NCBI GenBank assembly: GCA_019321725.1
Contig: CM033106.1
Coordinates: 15,660,551-15,724,550, forward strand
Reading direction: 5' to 3'
DNA length: 64,000 bases
Source of the DNA: Paulownia fortunei
Taxonomy: Eukaryota; Streptophyta; Magnoliopsida; Lamiales; Paulowniaceae
The notes under the pieces were generated by a model that was not told where the DNA came from, made no database searches, and saw only the letters and a program-made list of their open reading frames with translations. The position numbers and the translations under genes are program-made. This document shows, in pieces, positions 22,947-34,859 of the stretch; position 1 is the stretch's first letter; the number at the start of each line of letters is the position of its first letter.

Positions 22947-23277
22947 TTAGTACCATATGGGCTCATAAAATTAGGACATATGGGAAGACGTAAGGCAAAA
23001 CAAACTTAAGGGTTGTATTGTATAGTAATATAATCGTCAAAGAGTTGACCACCGATAAAAATATTTCATGTGCTCATGAAATTGGAGTATGAAATATTTC
23101 AATTGGACCTCAAGCCTACTAGGAAATTAGATTTCCCAAACTTCCATTAGGGGTGATGAAAATCAAAGAAAATAGTGAGAGATATTTAGTATTAAAAACC
23201 TTTTATTAAATGAATATGATTATCCCTTAGTTTACTTATTTTTGGCTCTTTTAAATTTTGTAGATATTTCTACTAAA

Positions 23278-23587
23278 ATGGCAAAGAATCTACTAGCAAC
23301 AATCCTTGAGCAAAATAAATTAACTAGACCTAATTTTGTTGATTGGCTAAGAAACTTTAGAATAATCCTCCAATCTCAGAAGAGGGCATATGTCCTCGAT
23401 ACCGTACCTTCTTAGTTCCGCCAGAGGATATTACTTCGAAGGTTTATGCAGATTATCTGCATTATGTTGATGATCATCTGCAGGCTTGATGATACATGTT
23501 AGCATCGATGTCAAATGATCTTCAGAGGTAGAATGAGGATTAGGATAGTGCTTCTGGGATCCTTCTTCACCTACTAGAGTTGTATGG
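23278..23587 (+). pseudogene. copia-2 gag, N-terminal part
   Basis: The ATG at 23278-23280 opens MAKNLLATILEQNKLTRPNF and then VDWLRNFRIILQSQKRAYVL, the N-terminal signature of plant copia gag, which builds the particle. Frame errors appear after the DTVP block, and the frame then returns near 23560 as LLELYG. It is interrupted at 23588 by a solo LTR and resumes at 25835. Confidence 0.85.
23583..23587. repeat. Left target-site duplication TATGG
   Basis: Exact match to 25830-25834 on the other side of the solo LTR. Confidence 0.85.
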
Positions 23588-25829
23588 TGCAGTGCCCAAT
23601 TATCTCCTATATAGACAATAATATGTATCTTGCAAGAATATGCATTTAATCAATACGTATTGTTAAATTATGACATACAAATAGCATGACTGCATGAACA
23701 TGAATAATTATTACTATATGCTCCAATTATGCTTTAACATGCATTAGTACATGAAGTATGAGATCAAACTTTTTGTAGTTAAAAGCTCAATATCTCGGTT
23801 AAGGAAGACTGATGTGTTGAATGGCCATGAAATAAATTATTTGTATTGCTCCATACTTGTTACATTCTAAAGTGATTTTTTACCTATATATTTGCTTGAA
23901 ATATGTTACATTTGGCTAAGAATTAAAAGTATACAAAATCGTGCAATTTGATTGGTTGGTTAACCAAGTTGAATGAAATCATTTTAAACCACATTGCACT
24001 TGATTATAATACGAAAGCATCATTTTTTGTCATCTCCCTAGCCCATAAACGTGGCTCTTTATATGAGAAGACACCAAGCATGAGTCAACCAATCACCACC
24101 CACCACTTACCTATATTTGAAATGTTAAACAAGTCATTTTTGGCCATATTTTGTTGTGGAAGCTCCGCAAAAATGACCAGCCTTCTTCTCCTAAATTTTT
24201 TCCAAATTTCTACACTCTCTTACTCATAAAAATCGAATTCAATCTACAGGAATACATAGAACACAAACTAGAATAAGTTTCTACCCTTGTAATCTTGAAA
24301 ACCATTGATTTTGGAGTTTAATTCCAATTAAATAAAGTTATATTCTTTTTCAATGTTTCTTTTGATTAATTTTTGGTATATTGGATATATACATATTTTA
24401 GTATCTTTTTTTATGATTGAAAACTTAATTGGGATATAGTTGTAACCAAAACCAAGCTAGTTAAGCTAGTGTATAGGAAAATTGATAGTCTTGTGAAATA
24501 TGCTTAATTTACTTATTTCTATTAATCTTGTAATGCTTATATTGTGTTTGGAAGTTCCTATGAATGATTGAGAACAATAGCAATTAGTTTTCTTAATTGA
24601 TGGTAATTAATTTAAGTTAGAATCAAGTTTACTCATGTTATTTTGGATTGTGTTCAAGTTTTAGGGGCTTCCCTAATATTTATGTTTGGATTATTAGTTA
24701 TTTAATGGTTGCCCTAATGTTTAATGTATTGAATTAGTAGCAAAATATGGAGTATGCATTGTTTTTGAGGTTATGTAATTGATATGGAATTATTTACAAA
24801 AGATTGAAAAGTGTATGTAATTTTAATTAGAATAGATTATGTGATTTATTAAAAGGATATTGAAAGGTACATGATTTGATTATGTTAGGTCTTTAACACA
24901 TCCTATCTTCCAAAGAGATTGATCTTTTCACTTAGCACAAAGTGGACTTGAGGTACGTTGAAACTTTCATTTGTTGTATCACAAGAATTATATAATTTTG
25001 TTCATGTTTTAATATGATTATCATTATTTGTCAAATGATGTAATGTTTGATGCATTTCTGGTTCATGAAGCATGATACTATTAAAAATATAATGAGGTTT
25101 TTGAAAAGAAAGTATGGTACTTGATTGATGGTCAGGTAGATGCGGAAAGGACCAGCAGACCCAACAAATGGTGGAAAATACATGAGGTTGAAAAATCGAT
25201 ATAGAAAAGCCACAATGAATGATATAGAATATAGCTAATACCAAGTATGACAACCCCGTATTATTTCTCTTATTGGCCAATCATTATGAATAGGTTCTGA
25301 AAACCCCAGTCTATTGCTATTAGTTAGGTACCACACTTCAAGGGCCCTAAAGAATGATTTATGAATGAAAGTTATTAAATTGAATAATGCAATTAATGAT
25401 TTATGAGATGTGCATGTATGCTATTTGTTATTACATCAATTTCACCTTACTGAACTTTTATCTCAGTAGATTCATGTGATGCAGGCGAAAATGTATAGAT
25501 TAGAGGTTAACTGAGTGTCCAGAGCGGCCGGACAGAGATTTGTTCATATGTTATGCTTCGAGCTGTTTTGTAGCCTATTATGAAAACTCTGTTTTATTTT
25601 TAAATAAGCCACTCTATTATGGTTTTCTAAACAATACTTAGTTTTGATTTATGTACATGATGTGTTTAAAATAAAATGAAACAACAAATAAATTCAAGTT
25701 CTTTCTTTTATAACCAGAAAGAGGAACTTTTATTAAAACCATAACTCTAGTATTCATAAAAAGTTAACACTTCTTGACTTAACTGTATTAGCTTGTTTAG
25801 GTTCTACAGTTAGGTTAAGGGGTGTAACA
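23588..25829 (+). mobile_element. Solo LTR (2,242 bp) inside copia-2 gag
   Basis: The segment begins TGCAGTGCCC, ends GGGGTGTAACA and is flanked by the exact 5 bp repeat TATGG. Removing the segment and one TATGG leaves the surrounding gag codons in frame, which independently fixes both edges. A TATA-like site (tttatatgag, about 24058) lies inside. No PBS, PPT or pol is present, so it is a solo LTR. The GTAACA end and a gcggccgg-containing 3' part suggest a Ty3/gypsy chromovirus LTR, but the family is not proven. The ORFs at 23948-24229 and 25002-25280 show no domain. Confidence 0.87.
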
Positions 25830-25834
25830 TATGG
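25830..25834. repeat. Right target-site duplication TATGG
   Basis: Exact match to 23583-23587. Confidence 0.85.
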
Positions 25835-26303
25835 TGAACTTACTAGGCAGGTGAGTTAACATATCTCAAAAGAGCTTTTTGGATATCGTATAACTAAGGG
25901 CTCTTTAGTTAATGACTATGGATTAAAGATGATAGCCCTCATTGAAAGGCTTTAATCCATTGGAGTCATTATAGAGAAATAACTTTATACGGACCTTCTA
26001 CTACAATCTCTGCCTCCATCATTTGACATCTTTGTTGTCAACTTTAACACAACATGGAGACTAGTCTACTGGAGCTTGTAAACATGTTAAAGACGACTGA
26101 GTCCACCTTGAATGGATAAGCTAGTTATGCTTGTTGGATCCTCTTCCAGATCAAAAGTTGCAATGCCCAAGAGAGAAAAAATGAGAGAAAAAGGTTTCTT
26201 CAAACCTAACAAGCTAAAGGTAAAGGGCGGTGTCAAGAATGTTTCTTCTCAAGCTGACAAGTGTCATTACTATGGCAAACTAGAGTACTAGAAGAGGAAT
26301 TGT
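25835..26303 (+). pseudogene. copia-2 gag, C-terminal part with eroded zinc knuckle
   Basis: Continuation of gag after the solo LTR, with gag-core words such as VNDYGLKMIALIERL and LLLQSLPPSFDIFVV in shifting frames. The nucleocapsid zinc knuckle at 26262-26303 reads CHYYGKLEY, a stop, then KRNC. The second Cys and the His are both Tyr, so RNA-binding geometry is lost. Confidence 0.8.
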
Positions 26304-26620
26304 AAGGAGTATCTTGCAGGCCTAAAGAATTCAGGTATATATTTTGTTGAAGTTAACTTATCTATTAACAATGCTTCTTGGATATTAGATACCGATTATG
26401 GCTCACATATTTGTAATGATTTGCAGATAATGACAAGAAGTAGAAAGCTGGATAGATGAGAGATGGTCTTAAGGATGGGAAATGGAACAAAGGTTGTTGT
26501 ATTGGCTATAGGCACCATTAATCTAGCTTTTGAGAATGATTCTGAAATAGTTTTGAATAATTATCGTTGTCCCAAATATTATTAAGAATATTATCTCTAT
26601 TCCGATTTTGGATAGAGAAT
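26304..26620 (+). pseudogene. copia-2 protease
   Basis: The copia retropepsin region shows SWILDTDYGSHICND; the catalytic box D-T/S-G reads D-T-D at 26388-26396, so the glycine is lost. MGNGTKVVVLAIGTINLAF follows, the usual second strand. Stops occur near 26457 and beyond. It lies between gag and integrase as expected. Confidence 0.8.
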
Positions 26621-26739
26621 GTTTTAGATTTACCATTGAGAATGGAAATTGTTCTAATTTTATCTACCTAGGTTCTTTAACGAATTGCTTATATACTGTT
26701 ACTCCTCATCATCCCATCCTCACAATTTAACAAAATAAA

Positions 26740-27620
26740 AGAAAGTTAGATAATCATAGTTCCATGAGCCTATGTCACGTAAGATTAAGGTATATTTCTG
26801 AGAAAAGGATTAACAAGTTAGCACAATTACTTAACCTAAAGGATAAGAAAAAACTGTTAACATGTGAGTCCTGTCTCAAAGGAAAAATGACCAAATCTCT
26901 ATTTGTCTAAACATTTATTGGCTTTGATCCATATAGATGTATGTGGGCCACTAAGTGTTAGTGCCCGAGAGAACTATAACTACTTCTTAACCTTACTTCT
27001 TTAGGTATGGTTATGTGTACCTTTAAGGTACAAGTCTGAAGTCTTTGAAATGTTCAAATAATTCAGAAGTGAAGTAAAGAAACAAACTTACTTAAGTATA
27101 AAGACACTTCGATTTGATCGAGGAGGTGAATACTTAAGCACAGAGTTTTTAGATTATCTAAGAAAGAATGAGATTCTCCCATAGTGGACTCCTCTTGCTA
27201 CTTCACAACTTAATGGAGTTGTGAAATGTAGGAATTGAACCTTGTTAGACATGGTCCGATCAATGATGAGTTTCACTTAATTCCCTCTTTTGTTCTAGGG
27301 CTATGCTTTAGAAAAGGCGACATCCCTTTTAAATAAGGTGCCATCTAAAGCCATGCCCAAAATACTATTTGAGATATGGTGTGGTAAGACACCTTCCTAA
27401 AAATACCTTAGAGTATAAGGGTCATGCTACTTACATGAAGCAGCAAATGGAAGATAAGTTGGATATGAGATCTAACTTATGCAAGTTCATGGGGTATCCA
27501 AGGAAGTCTATTGGATACTATTTCTACGACACCTCGGAACTATAGGTGTTTATTTCAAGAAAAGCTACCTTCTTTGATAAAGAATTTATATCAGAGAGAA
27601 ATGACAAAGTCATGGAACTT
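26740..27620 (+). pseudogene. copia-2 integrase
   Basis: The pre-integrase region (CHVRLRYISEKRINKL, CESCLKGKMTKS) leads into an integrase core with DVCGPLSV, NYNYFLTL, YKSEVFEMFK, TLRFDRGGEYLSTEFLDYLR and MVRSMMSF. An ALEKATSLLNKVPSKAMPK block and KTPS follow. Numerous stops interrupt it. These are the usual copia integrase words in the usual order. Confidence 0.85.
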
Positions 27621-27779
27621 GAAAAAGTTTAAGAACCACATAACGTCCCAACTATTACAGTAGAGGACACACTACTAGATGATGGGCCCTCTGAGGCACA
27701 ACCTCTTTAAAGATTCAAAGGGTCTCCAGGGCACTTGATAGGTATGACTTTTATTAGAAAATAAAGAAAAGAAACTCCC

Positions 27780-28540
27780 CTTGGATAATAATCTAAGAAG
27801 CTATGGAGAGGCGATATCTGACATCGAGTCGGAGAAGTGGTAAGAAGATATGCAATTTGAGATGGACTCCATGTACTGCAATAAGGTATGGACCTTGGTG
27901 GAACCACAACAGAGAACTAATCTCATTGGCTACAAATAGGTCTATAAGCGAGAGCTTGGAGTAGATGGAAAGGTAGCGACCTATAAAGCATGTCTAGTTG
28001 CAAAAAGTTATACTTAGAAGTAAGAAATTGATTATGAGAAAACTTTTTCACTAGTGGCGATGCTTGCTAGATTTTACTAGTCGTATCTGCATATTATGAC
28101 TAAGAGATATGATAAATAGATGTGAATACCGCCTTCCTTAATAGAAACATTAAGGAAGAGATCTATATAAAGAAGCCTAAAGGCTTTGTATCCTGTGGAA
28201 GCGAGCAAAAGATTTCATGCTCTAGAAATCTATTTATGGACTCAAATAGGCTTCGAGGAGTTGGAACAACCGATTTGATGAAACAATCAAAATGTTTGAT
28301 TTTCATATAAACTCAGATAAACCATGTGTGTACAAGAAGGTTAGTGAGAGCTCTATTACATTTTGTTATATTGTATGTTGATGACATCCTACTCATTAGG
28401 AATAATGGAGGGATATTGCAGATCAACGAGGACTGGGTTGTCTAATCAGTTTTCCATAAAGGACTTGGGAGATGCATCATTTATCCTAGGGATAAGATCT
28501 ATAGAGATAGATTTAAAAGGATGATCAGACTATCCTAGTC
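27780..28540 (+). pseudogene. copia-2 reverse transcriptase
   Basis: RT landmarks are AISDIESEKW, MDSMYCNKVWTLVEP, VYKRELGVDGKVATYKACLV, an FLNRNIKEEIYIKKPKGF block (about 28127-28180) and the catalytic YVDD box at 28374-28385. At least ten stops or frameshifts intervene, so it is non-functional although the catalytic aspartates survive. Confidence 0.87.
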
Positions 28541-29310
28541 TATGTATATAGATAAAGTGCTAAAAAGGTTTATCATGGAGGAATCCAAATGGGGATTTCT
28601 ACCTATAAGTAGTGGGGTTTCACTCTTTAAGGTTATATCTCCCAAGATACATGAAGAGAGAGAAAAAATGGCTCGCATATCTTATGCATATCACATATGC
28701 TCTGAGTGTCAAAAGCAGATATCACTCTAATCCAAGGAAAGAACACTAGAAAGCTATTCAGATGATCCTTAAGTACTTGAGAAGGACTAAGGATATCCTT
28801 TTGATATACGATAATTGAGAACTAAAACTGGAGGGATATACGGACTCTAGTTTTTAGTTCAATATAAACAACTCCAAGTCTATGTCTACATACATATTCA
28901 CCCTGAATGGTGGTGCCATCAGTTGGAAAAGTTACAAGTAAGAAATGACAGTAGACTCTACAATCAAAGTTGAATATATTATTGTATTAGATACATCAAA
29001 AAAAGCTATTTGGATAAGAAACTGCATTCAAGGATTTGGTGTAGTTCCATCTATTATTGATCTAGTAATGGTTTACTATGATAATAATAAGGCCATTGCA
29101 CAAGCAAATGAGACAAGATCTCATCAAAGATCATATAATGAGACAATACCACTTGATTAGAGAGATCATTGGTAGAGGCAACATCATTTTTGATCAAGTT
29201 GCTTCAGCAGAAAATATAGCAAACCCACTAACTAAGCCCTTAGCACAAAAGGTATTCAATGGACATCTCGAGAAGATATGCCTTAGATATATGGGCAATT
29301 AGATCTAGGG
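28541..29310 (+). pseudogene. copia-2 RNase H and pol C-terminus
   Basis: RNase H words include AIQMILKYLRRTKDILLIY, LEGYTDSSF, MSTYIFTLNGGAISWKSYK, TIKVEYI, KKAIWIRN and YYDNNKAIAQANETRSHQRS. After a frameshift HLIREIIGRGNIIFDQV and NPLTKPLAQKVFNGHLE follow, with the stop at about 29300. The usual C in YCDN is Y here. The polypurine run gggcaagtgtgagatta leads directly into the 3' LTR. Confidence 0.87.
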
Positions 29311-29321
29311 CAAGTGTGAGA

Positions 29322-30200
29322 TTATTAGAGTAGGATTCCCGGGCCATAATTAGATTGGGTGTATTGAACTTTTTTCTTTTGTAAGATAATCTTAATAGGA
29401 GTCATATTATTAAAAAGGGTACTTTTTTTATCTTATGTCTTGCATTTTCTTTCTACCTATTAGATAAAGTTCTTAGACCAAATTTAGCTATGGGACATAG
29501 TCGCGTATATGATGGTGATCATGGAACATATCTCTAAGGCTTTGGTCTTAAATAAGTTTCGAGTCAGGGCTGTTTGAGATAGGACATCAAATAGCCTAAT
29601 AAGACTTGTGCATATGATGCATACTCATAAGACGAAAATATCTCATTCCATTGGTATTAGCATAGTAATGCAAGTGTATGTATGTGAGTGCTTGTTACAG
29701 AACAAGTACACTGAACTAATCTTCCAGAAATTCTTAGTTGAAAAATTTATTTGTCAAAATAAGAATCTCTATGTCACGATAGTGAGCGACTAGTCATTTG
29801 ATTTGAGGCACCATAGTAAGCTTGTGCATGTCATGTCTTACTTTGTTGTATTCTCTGACTGCCTGACAATCACAAAAGGTTTACATTGGGTGTTGCATCT
29901 ACACGTATGGAGATTAATGGGTGACCTACGAAGGATCTGTCACTTGTCTGGTAAAATAAGTGAATCTCTTATATTTTTATAGTTCATGACTCTGAAATCC
30001 TTGGCCAATGTATGATGAATGTCAGAAAAGGATTTCTGATAATTCATCAAGAGTCACTTGAACTTAAAATGGAATTATAGTTATTGAGTCCATAAGGGTT
30101 TTGACTTTTATACATACCCTAGACTCAATCAGGAGATTAGTTGATGGAAGGACCTTACGTGCATGGTATTCATAATTGAAATAAGATCACTTGTTATTTG
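29322..30200 (+). repeat. Truncated 3' LTR of copia-2
   Basis: It starts ttattagagtaggat after the polypurine run and follows the 5' LTR to gtattcataattgaaataagatcac (near 30190), then stops. About 1.3 kb of LTR are missing. Near its end, tagttgatggaag...ccttac occurs twice (30138 and 30201). Confidence 0.85.
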
Positions 30201-30229
30201 TAGTTGATGGAAGAACCTTACATACATAC

Positions 30230-31562
30230 GGTTAGGATTAATATTTAGTTGTTTGACAATAGGAATTTTGAGTGTATATGATATTCTTTTCCAAGATATA
30301 TCGAGTCTATCACTAGAAAGTAACTAGTTATATCCCTATAACGAATTTAACTAACTAATGATATATTGACCATTGTGAATTTCTCTAGCTTTCAACAATC
30401 ACATCTATGACTACAGTGAGTACTAGATCCTATATTTCTATAGTGACGTTATGCCATTGGTGATACATAAATCAAAGATCACAATAAAATAAGGAGGGTT
30501 TCAATCAAAAATTAAAATAATAATACAACACATCTGAATATTATGCACCTTTATAACTATTCCTCTTTCTTCATTAAGAGGTTCACCATTTCTCCTCAGT
30601 TAAATAAAATTTAGAAAGATATAATGAAAGTAGAAAAGACTAAAAATAGAAGAAAAACTAGAGAATAGATTTATATTACTACTAGAAAAATTACATTACT
30701 ATCAGAAAACTTAACCTAAAGAAAAAGACAACAATAAAACTTTCTTTCCCCTCTAAGGGTTTTTATGTGCCTTGAATACCATCCATGAGCCCCTATTTAT
30801 AGTAGAAAAGTGAGTAAATTGGCATCTCCAAATTCACTCCAAATGCACTCCAAATTAACTTTAAATGTGCTCTAAATTCACATGTCCTTTTCAAATCTAT
30901 AATTTGTCATACATATTTCTCCATGCAATAAGCAGATTTTGAAAAGTGATCAATATGAAAATTGTATATTTATCTATTAGCTTTATTTTTCAACTTGAAT
31001 CACCTAATTTCAACCACTAGGGAGAAAGTTATGCTTGATTTAAGGAGATGTGTTAGCATAGATAGATTCCTTCTAATACACACATTTGGACGAATTTTCT
31101 GTTATAATCAATGTTGAATTGGGCTGAGCTTCCAACATTAAAGTTATTGTTCTATCTCTTGAATTTTAAATAAAGTAGAATTCAGGTCTATAGGGCTTTT
31201 TAACATGGAGTTATTCCCAAAAAACAAAATTGCACCAGTTTAGAAATACATATATTTTGAATTTAATGCAAGTCAAATAATCACTTGCAAAGTCCAAGTG
31301 CTTTGTTGTGTATATTTTGATTACACAGGATGGACTTAGGCAAAATGGCCCTTTTCTTCTAATTATGGTCCTTCTTTGATCCAATAAAATATTATCTCCC
31401 AACTGTATTGTCATTTTTGGTTTTATTTTGGCTCTTTGTGATATTTTTTTATTCATTAATTTCCTAATACAAAATATTAATAAAACTATAATATTAAAAA
31501 GAATAAAATAAGAAAATTATAAAGAATTTGATTTAAAAATATGTCAAAATATGCACTTATTA
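30230..31562 (-). repeat. gypsy-C: Athila-like LTR, minus strand
   Basis: The right edge reads, on the minus strand, TAATAAGTGCATATTTTGAC, matching the TGATAAGTGCAT start of the gypsy-A LTR. A reversed TATA box (cctatttatagt, about 30793) and the block gttcaccatttctcctcagtt also match. There is no polypurine tract beyond its start, so it is a 5' or solo LTR. The left ~220 bp diverge from the gypsy-A LTR, so that boundary is approximate. Confidence 0.75.
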
Positions 31563-32689
31563 AAATAAATCATTAAAATATCTCATATTTTCTCTCATTT
31601 ATTAATTTTCATTTCTATCAGTCAAGATGGAACAAAACAAACTTTAATTACACCTTTATGAGTGTGACCTACTATGTTAGATTTGACGAACTTGAATTAA
31701 AAATTTTTCCGGTTGGTGAGTTTTGAAATAGATTGTAAAATCCTATTATTTAGAAACCAGCTTTGGTATTAACTTAAATTGGATCTTCCTGGGGAATACG
31801 AAATCATAGCATCATGAGGGCCATTTAAATCTCATAGTGTTGTGTTAATAGTAGAGACTATGGAATATATTGTCACATACCCCTCTCCCATTCATTATTT
31901 TATAATAGGTGTTTTATAAACATCTAATGTTTCTAATTAAGATATCTAACATATTAATTTATTCTATCTAAGTCCAATCCTGTTGGTCATATTTATTTAT
32001 CAGATTTTCTTAAAAAATATAAGTTCATTATTCAAAATAACCTAGCTGTCAGTTATTAACTCTTAATAATTAAAGCCTAAATGAAAATAATGATTTCCTC
32101 ACGTTTAACTATTATACTAAAATCACATTATTTAATTGATTGTTTCAAATAATTCTACCCCTATCCTGTGGGATTTCACATATTAAACTAAATAATATAA
32201 GAACAAATATGCATGACATTCCCTAATGAGTGGATATTATGAATGACATAATATTATGCATGACAATTTATATTGCATACAAGTATTAAATAAACAAATA
32301 TAATTTTTAATAAATAATATTTTTGGTTGGATTCCGTAAGATAGTTAAATTAAAATTCAAAATGAAACAACAAAAGGATAAAAATAAAAAAATACCATTC
32401 GACGCCACGGTGCCAATCTCTTTGTCCAACAAAATTGACTAGCATTGTGGCCTTGACTTTCAGGTGCCGCAGCGCAGCGCCCAATAATTTATGCAGCAAA
32501 TTTTCTCTTATGTGAATTTTTTAAACTTCTTTCTTCTCCTCGATCTTCACATGATCTTTATGATATGGATATGTGGTTTGGGCAAAATTACAGATATCCT
32601 ATGCCCACAATTTTTTTGATCTAATCAAAATGAATTACATCAACTATGCAATGCATACTTAAAATTAAAATTATAGTATTCAAGATTAG
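31563..32689 (-). other. copia-3 leader, truncated
   Basis: Sequence downstream (minus strand) of the copia-3 PBS. It is mostly AT-rich, with a small GC-rich patch at 32400-32500 (cgccacggtgcc, ggtgccgcagcgcagcgccc). No gag frame is seen before the gypsy-C LTR, so the rest of the element is missing. Confidence 0.55.
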
Positions 32690-32702
32690 CTCTAATACCA
32701 GT
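32690..32702 (-). other. Primer binding site of copia-3
   Basis: Plus strand agctctaatacca, whose complement tggtattagagct is the iMet site with two changes. It abuts the LTR. Confidence 0.8.
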
Positions 32703-34610
32703 TATTAAATTTATTTATTTATTTCCTAATCAAACTAGGCACAGTAATTGGTCTCAAGAACAACAAAAATTATCATAAAATTCATACAGCTACATGAATA
32801 CATAATTTTAATCAATTAAATACAATTTATTGCATAAAGAAGAGGGTTTCAAAGAATATAACTTGATAGATAAAAGAGATTCGTTTTCCTCTATATACTT
32901 TTAGAATCCACAAACTTGTCAATCCAAGCTTTGCTCCGATTGATTAGACACTAAGGCTTCTAATTTAAGTCTTCATACCAATGGGAATAGGTAGGTATTC
33001 ACAACATTCAATCAAATACAGTATTTTATCTTATGACCTTTTCAACTCATGAAATCGAAATAGTAGGTTTAGGAGAGAGGAAGAAAAAATTCAACGAAAA
33101 AACTTGGAGATCTCTAGAGGCTTAAAATGTATAGTATAAGAGAGAGGGGTCGATCTCTTTTTATGCTTGTTGAATCCCTAGTTTTCTTTTCCTCTTCTAA
33201 CTCTATTTGGAAGATAACTATATATGTTAGGAAAGTTATCTTTTTGTAATTATCTAGAATTTATAATTCAAAATATTACTTATAAATATCAAAATAAATA
33301 TTTCATATTTATTTATTACTCAATTCAGATAATTTTGCATAATATCACATATTCTCAATAATTTTAATGACACCTAACTTAGGAAATAATTTCCTACAAA
33401 TATAAGTACAGTTTGGTTTGTTGCACAAAAATTCGTTACAACATTTACAAAGGTGGATCGGGACCTATAAACCTATAATTACAAGCTACAATAAATTTTG
33501 ATAATTAATTAAACTCTTTCATCCAATTTATTAAGTCCAAATACTCCACTAAAACATTAGAATATGTATTCTTTCAATTGTAGAATAATTTAATCTCACC
33601 AACAGTGAATAGTTCGTCAATATAATCATTGTATATAGTTAACCCTCCATAGACGATTCCTAAGTAGACCTACATTTTCTATTAACTTCTCTAAGTATCT
33701 CTTCATCCTTTTCTACCATTAATTCACTAGTAAATATTTAATTTATAATCAAATTATAAATTGAGCATTCAAATTCTTCAATTTTAAAATCAACTAGTCA
33801 AGGGAATAGTCTTAATCACTTCTCGTAGAAAGGTATGAATTTCATATCTATAAGTTACATTTCCCATTATCTATCTCAATATGATCCCAAAATGCAAGTG
33901 TGTAGGAATGTTAATGAACAAACCTTTAACGATCAAATCAAATATCACATTGAAATAAATATGTGTCTATAACTAATCTAGATTAAGATCAATTCATATA
34001 TGATCATTTATTGATATTATTTGAATTTTCAGAAAACAATGAAATTTATATGAAAAGTCAAATTACATCTGGTCCAATCATATATGATCACAACATATAA
34101 AGTGCCTCCATTTAGATGTCACTACATCAATATTACGAATAAGACTATTATATTATTAATGTTAATGGACCACACTAATAATAATTTAATTAAAAAATTC
34201 TAACTTTGATTAATTTCATTATGAACTTATTTGAATTTTTAGAAAACAATAGAATTTGAGTGAAAAGTCAAATCACATTGGGTTCAATCCTATATAATCA
34301 TATTATATAGAGTGCCTCCATTTAAATGTCACTACATCAATAGTACCATTATATTTAATGGACTGTATTAATAATAATTTAATTAAACTTTCTAACTTTA
34401 ATTAATTTCATTATGAACTTATTTACTTTATTATTCATAATCTCAATCCTTTCGTATTACACTTATATATTATGATTATGGTCACATTAATAAACAAAAT
34501 TTTCATATATTTATAAGCATACTAATATGCAAAAAAACAAATATAAAATATTATTTTATTAATTCAATGAATATTGTATTAATACACACGTTTAGGCACT
34601 ATAGATGGGA
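32703..34610 (-). repeat. 5' LTR of copia-3 (about 1.9 kb)
   Basis: It lies next to the PBS. Its minus-strand sequence aligns with the plus-strand LTR at 62196-63917, for example tttattaatgtgacc, attgaattaataaaataa and accattggtatgaag. It contains a 210 bp tandem duplication (34020-34440) not present in the other copy. The outer end near 34610 is approximate because the terminal bases are eroded. Confidence 0.82.
34020..34440. repeat. Tandem duplication of 210 bp in copia-3 LTR
   Basis: Unit starts at 34020 (tttgaattttcagaaaacaat) and 34230 (tttgaatttttagaaaacaat). Both are followed by aaaagtcaaat, gtgcctccattta, tgtcactacatcaat and aataataatttaatt. Confidence 0.85.
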
Positions 34611-34791
34611 TAAGGAAGCAATACCATAAGCTTGGTAAGGAACAATGGCACGATATGAATTTTCCAGTATTCCTATCACACAGTGTAAATACGAATGGAA
34701 GAATGATTGACGAATTTAGTTTTGAGGGTTGATAGTAATAGTTTATATAGTTTTCTGCTTATTCTTTGTAATGGTTCTCATTTTCATGCAG

Positions 34792-34859
34792 CTTTGAAGC
34801 TACATCCTGATAAAAACAAGCAATCAAACGCTGAGCCTGCATTCAAACTTGTGTATGAG
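34792..34859 (+). pseudogene. Orphan J-domain exon of a DnaJ-type gene
   Basis: J-domain proteins stimulate Hsp70 ATPase through the HPD motif. Here a pyrimidine-rich tract ending ttttcatgcag precedes an open frame reading LKLHPDKNKQSNAEPAFKLV and then YE, followed by the donor-like gag|gtgtgc. HPD is intact and the FKLV ending fits the plant AFKLVxEA class. The exon is ~68 bp. No neighbouring exon is visible: copia-3 lies immediately left and AT-rich DNA and the LINE lie right. It is probably a gene relic, since no complete gene is present. Confidence 0.65.

Larger units (their letters stand above)
20597..23277 (+). other. copia-2 leader (5' untranslated region)
   Basis: About 2.7 kb between the PBS and gag, of which about 1.0 kb is a MITE-like insert (21933-22946). 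A GC-rich, CATGC/GCATG-rich island lies at 20757-20965. Just before the gag ATG the sequence ...ctcttttaaattttgtag resembles a 3' splice site, so a leader intron is possible. The ORFs at 20707-20962 fall in the GC island and show no known domain. Confidence 0.6.
18392..30200 (+). mobile_element. copia-2: degenerate Ty1/copia element with 2.2 kb LTRs
   Basis: Order on the plus strand: 5' LTR, iMet-type PBS, 2.7 kb leader, gag, protease, integrase, RT, RNase H, PPT and a 3' LTR cut near 30200. Integrase before RT is the copia order. The leader contains a MITE-like insert and gag is split by a solo LTR (23588-25829). All ORFs are eroded. A solo LTR of the same family sits in the LINE at 35644-37846. 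Confidence 0.92.
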
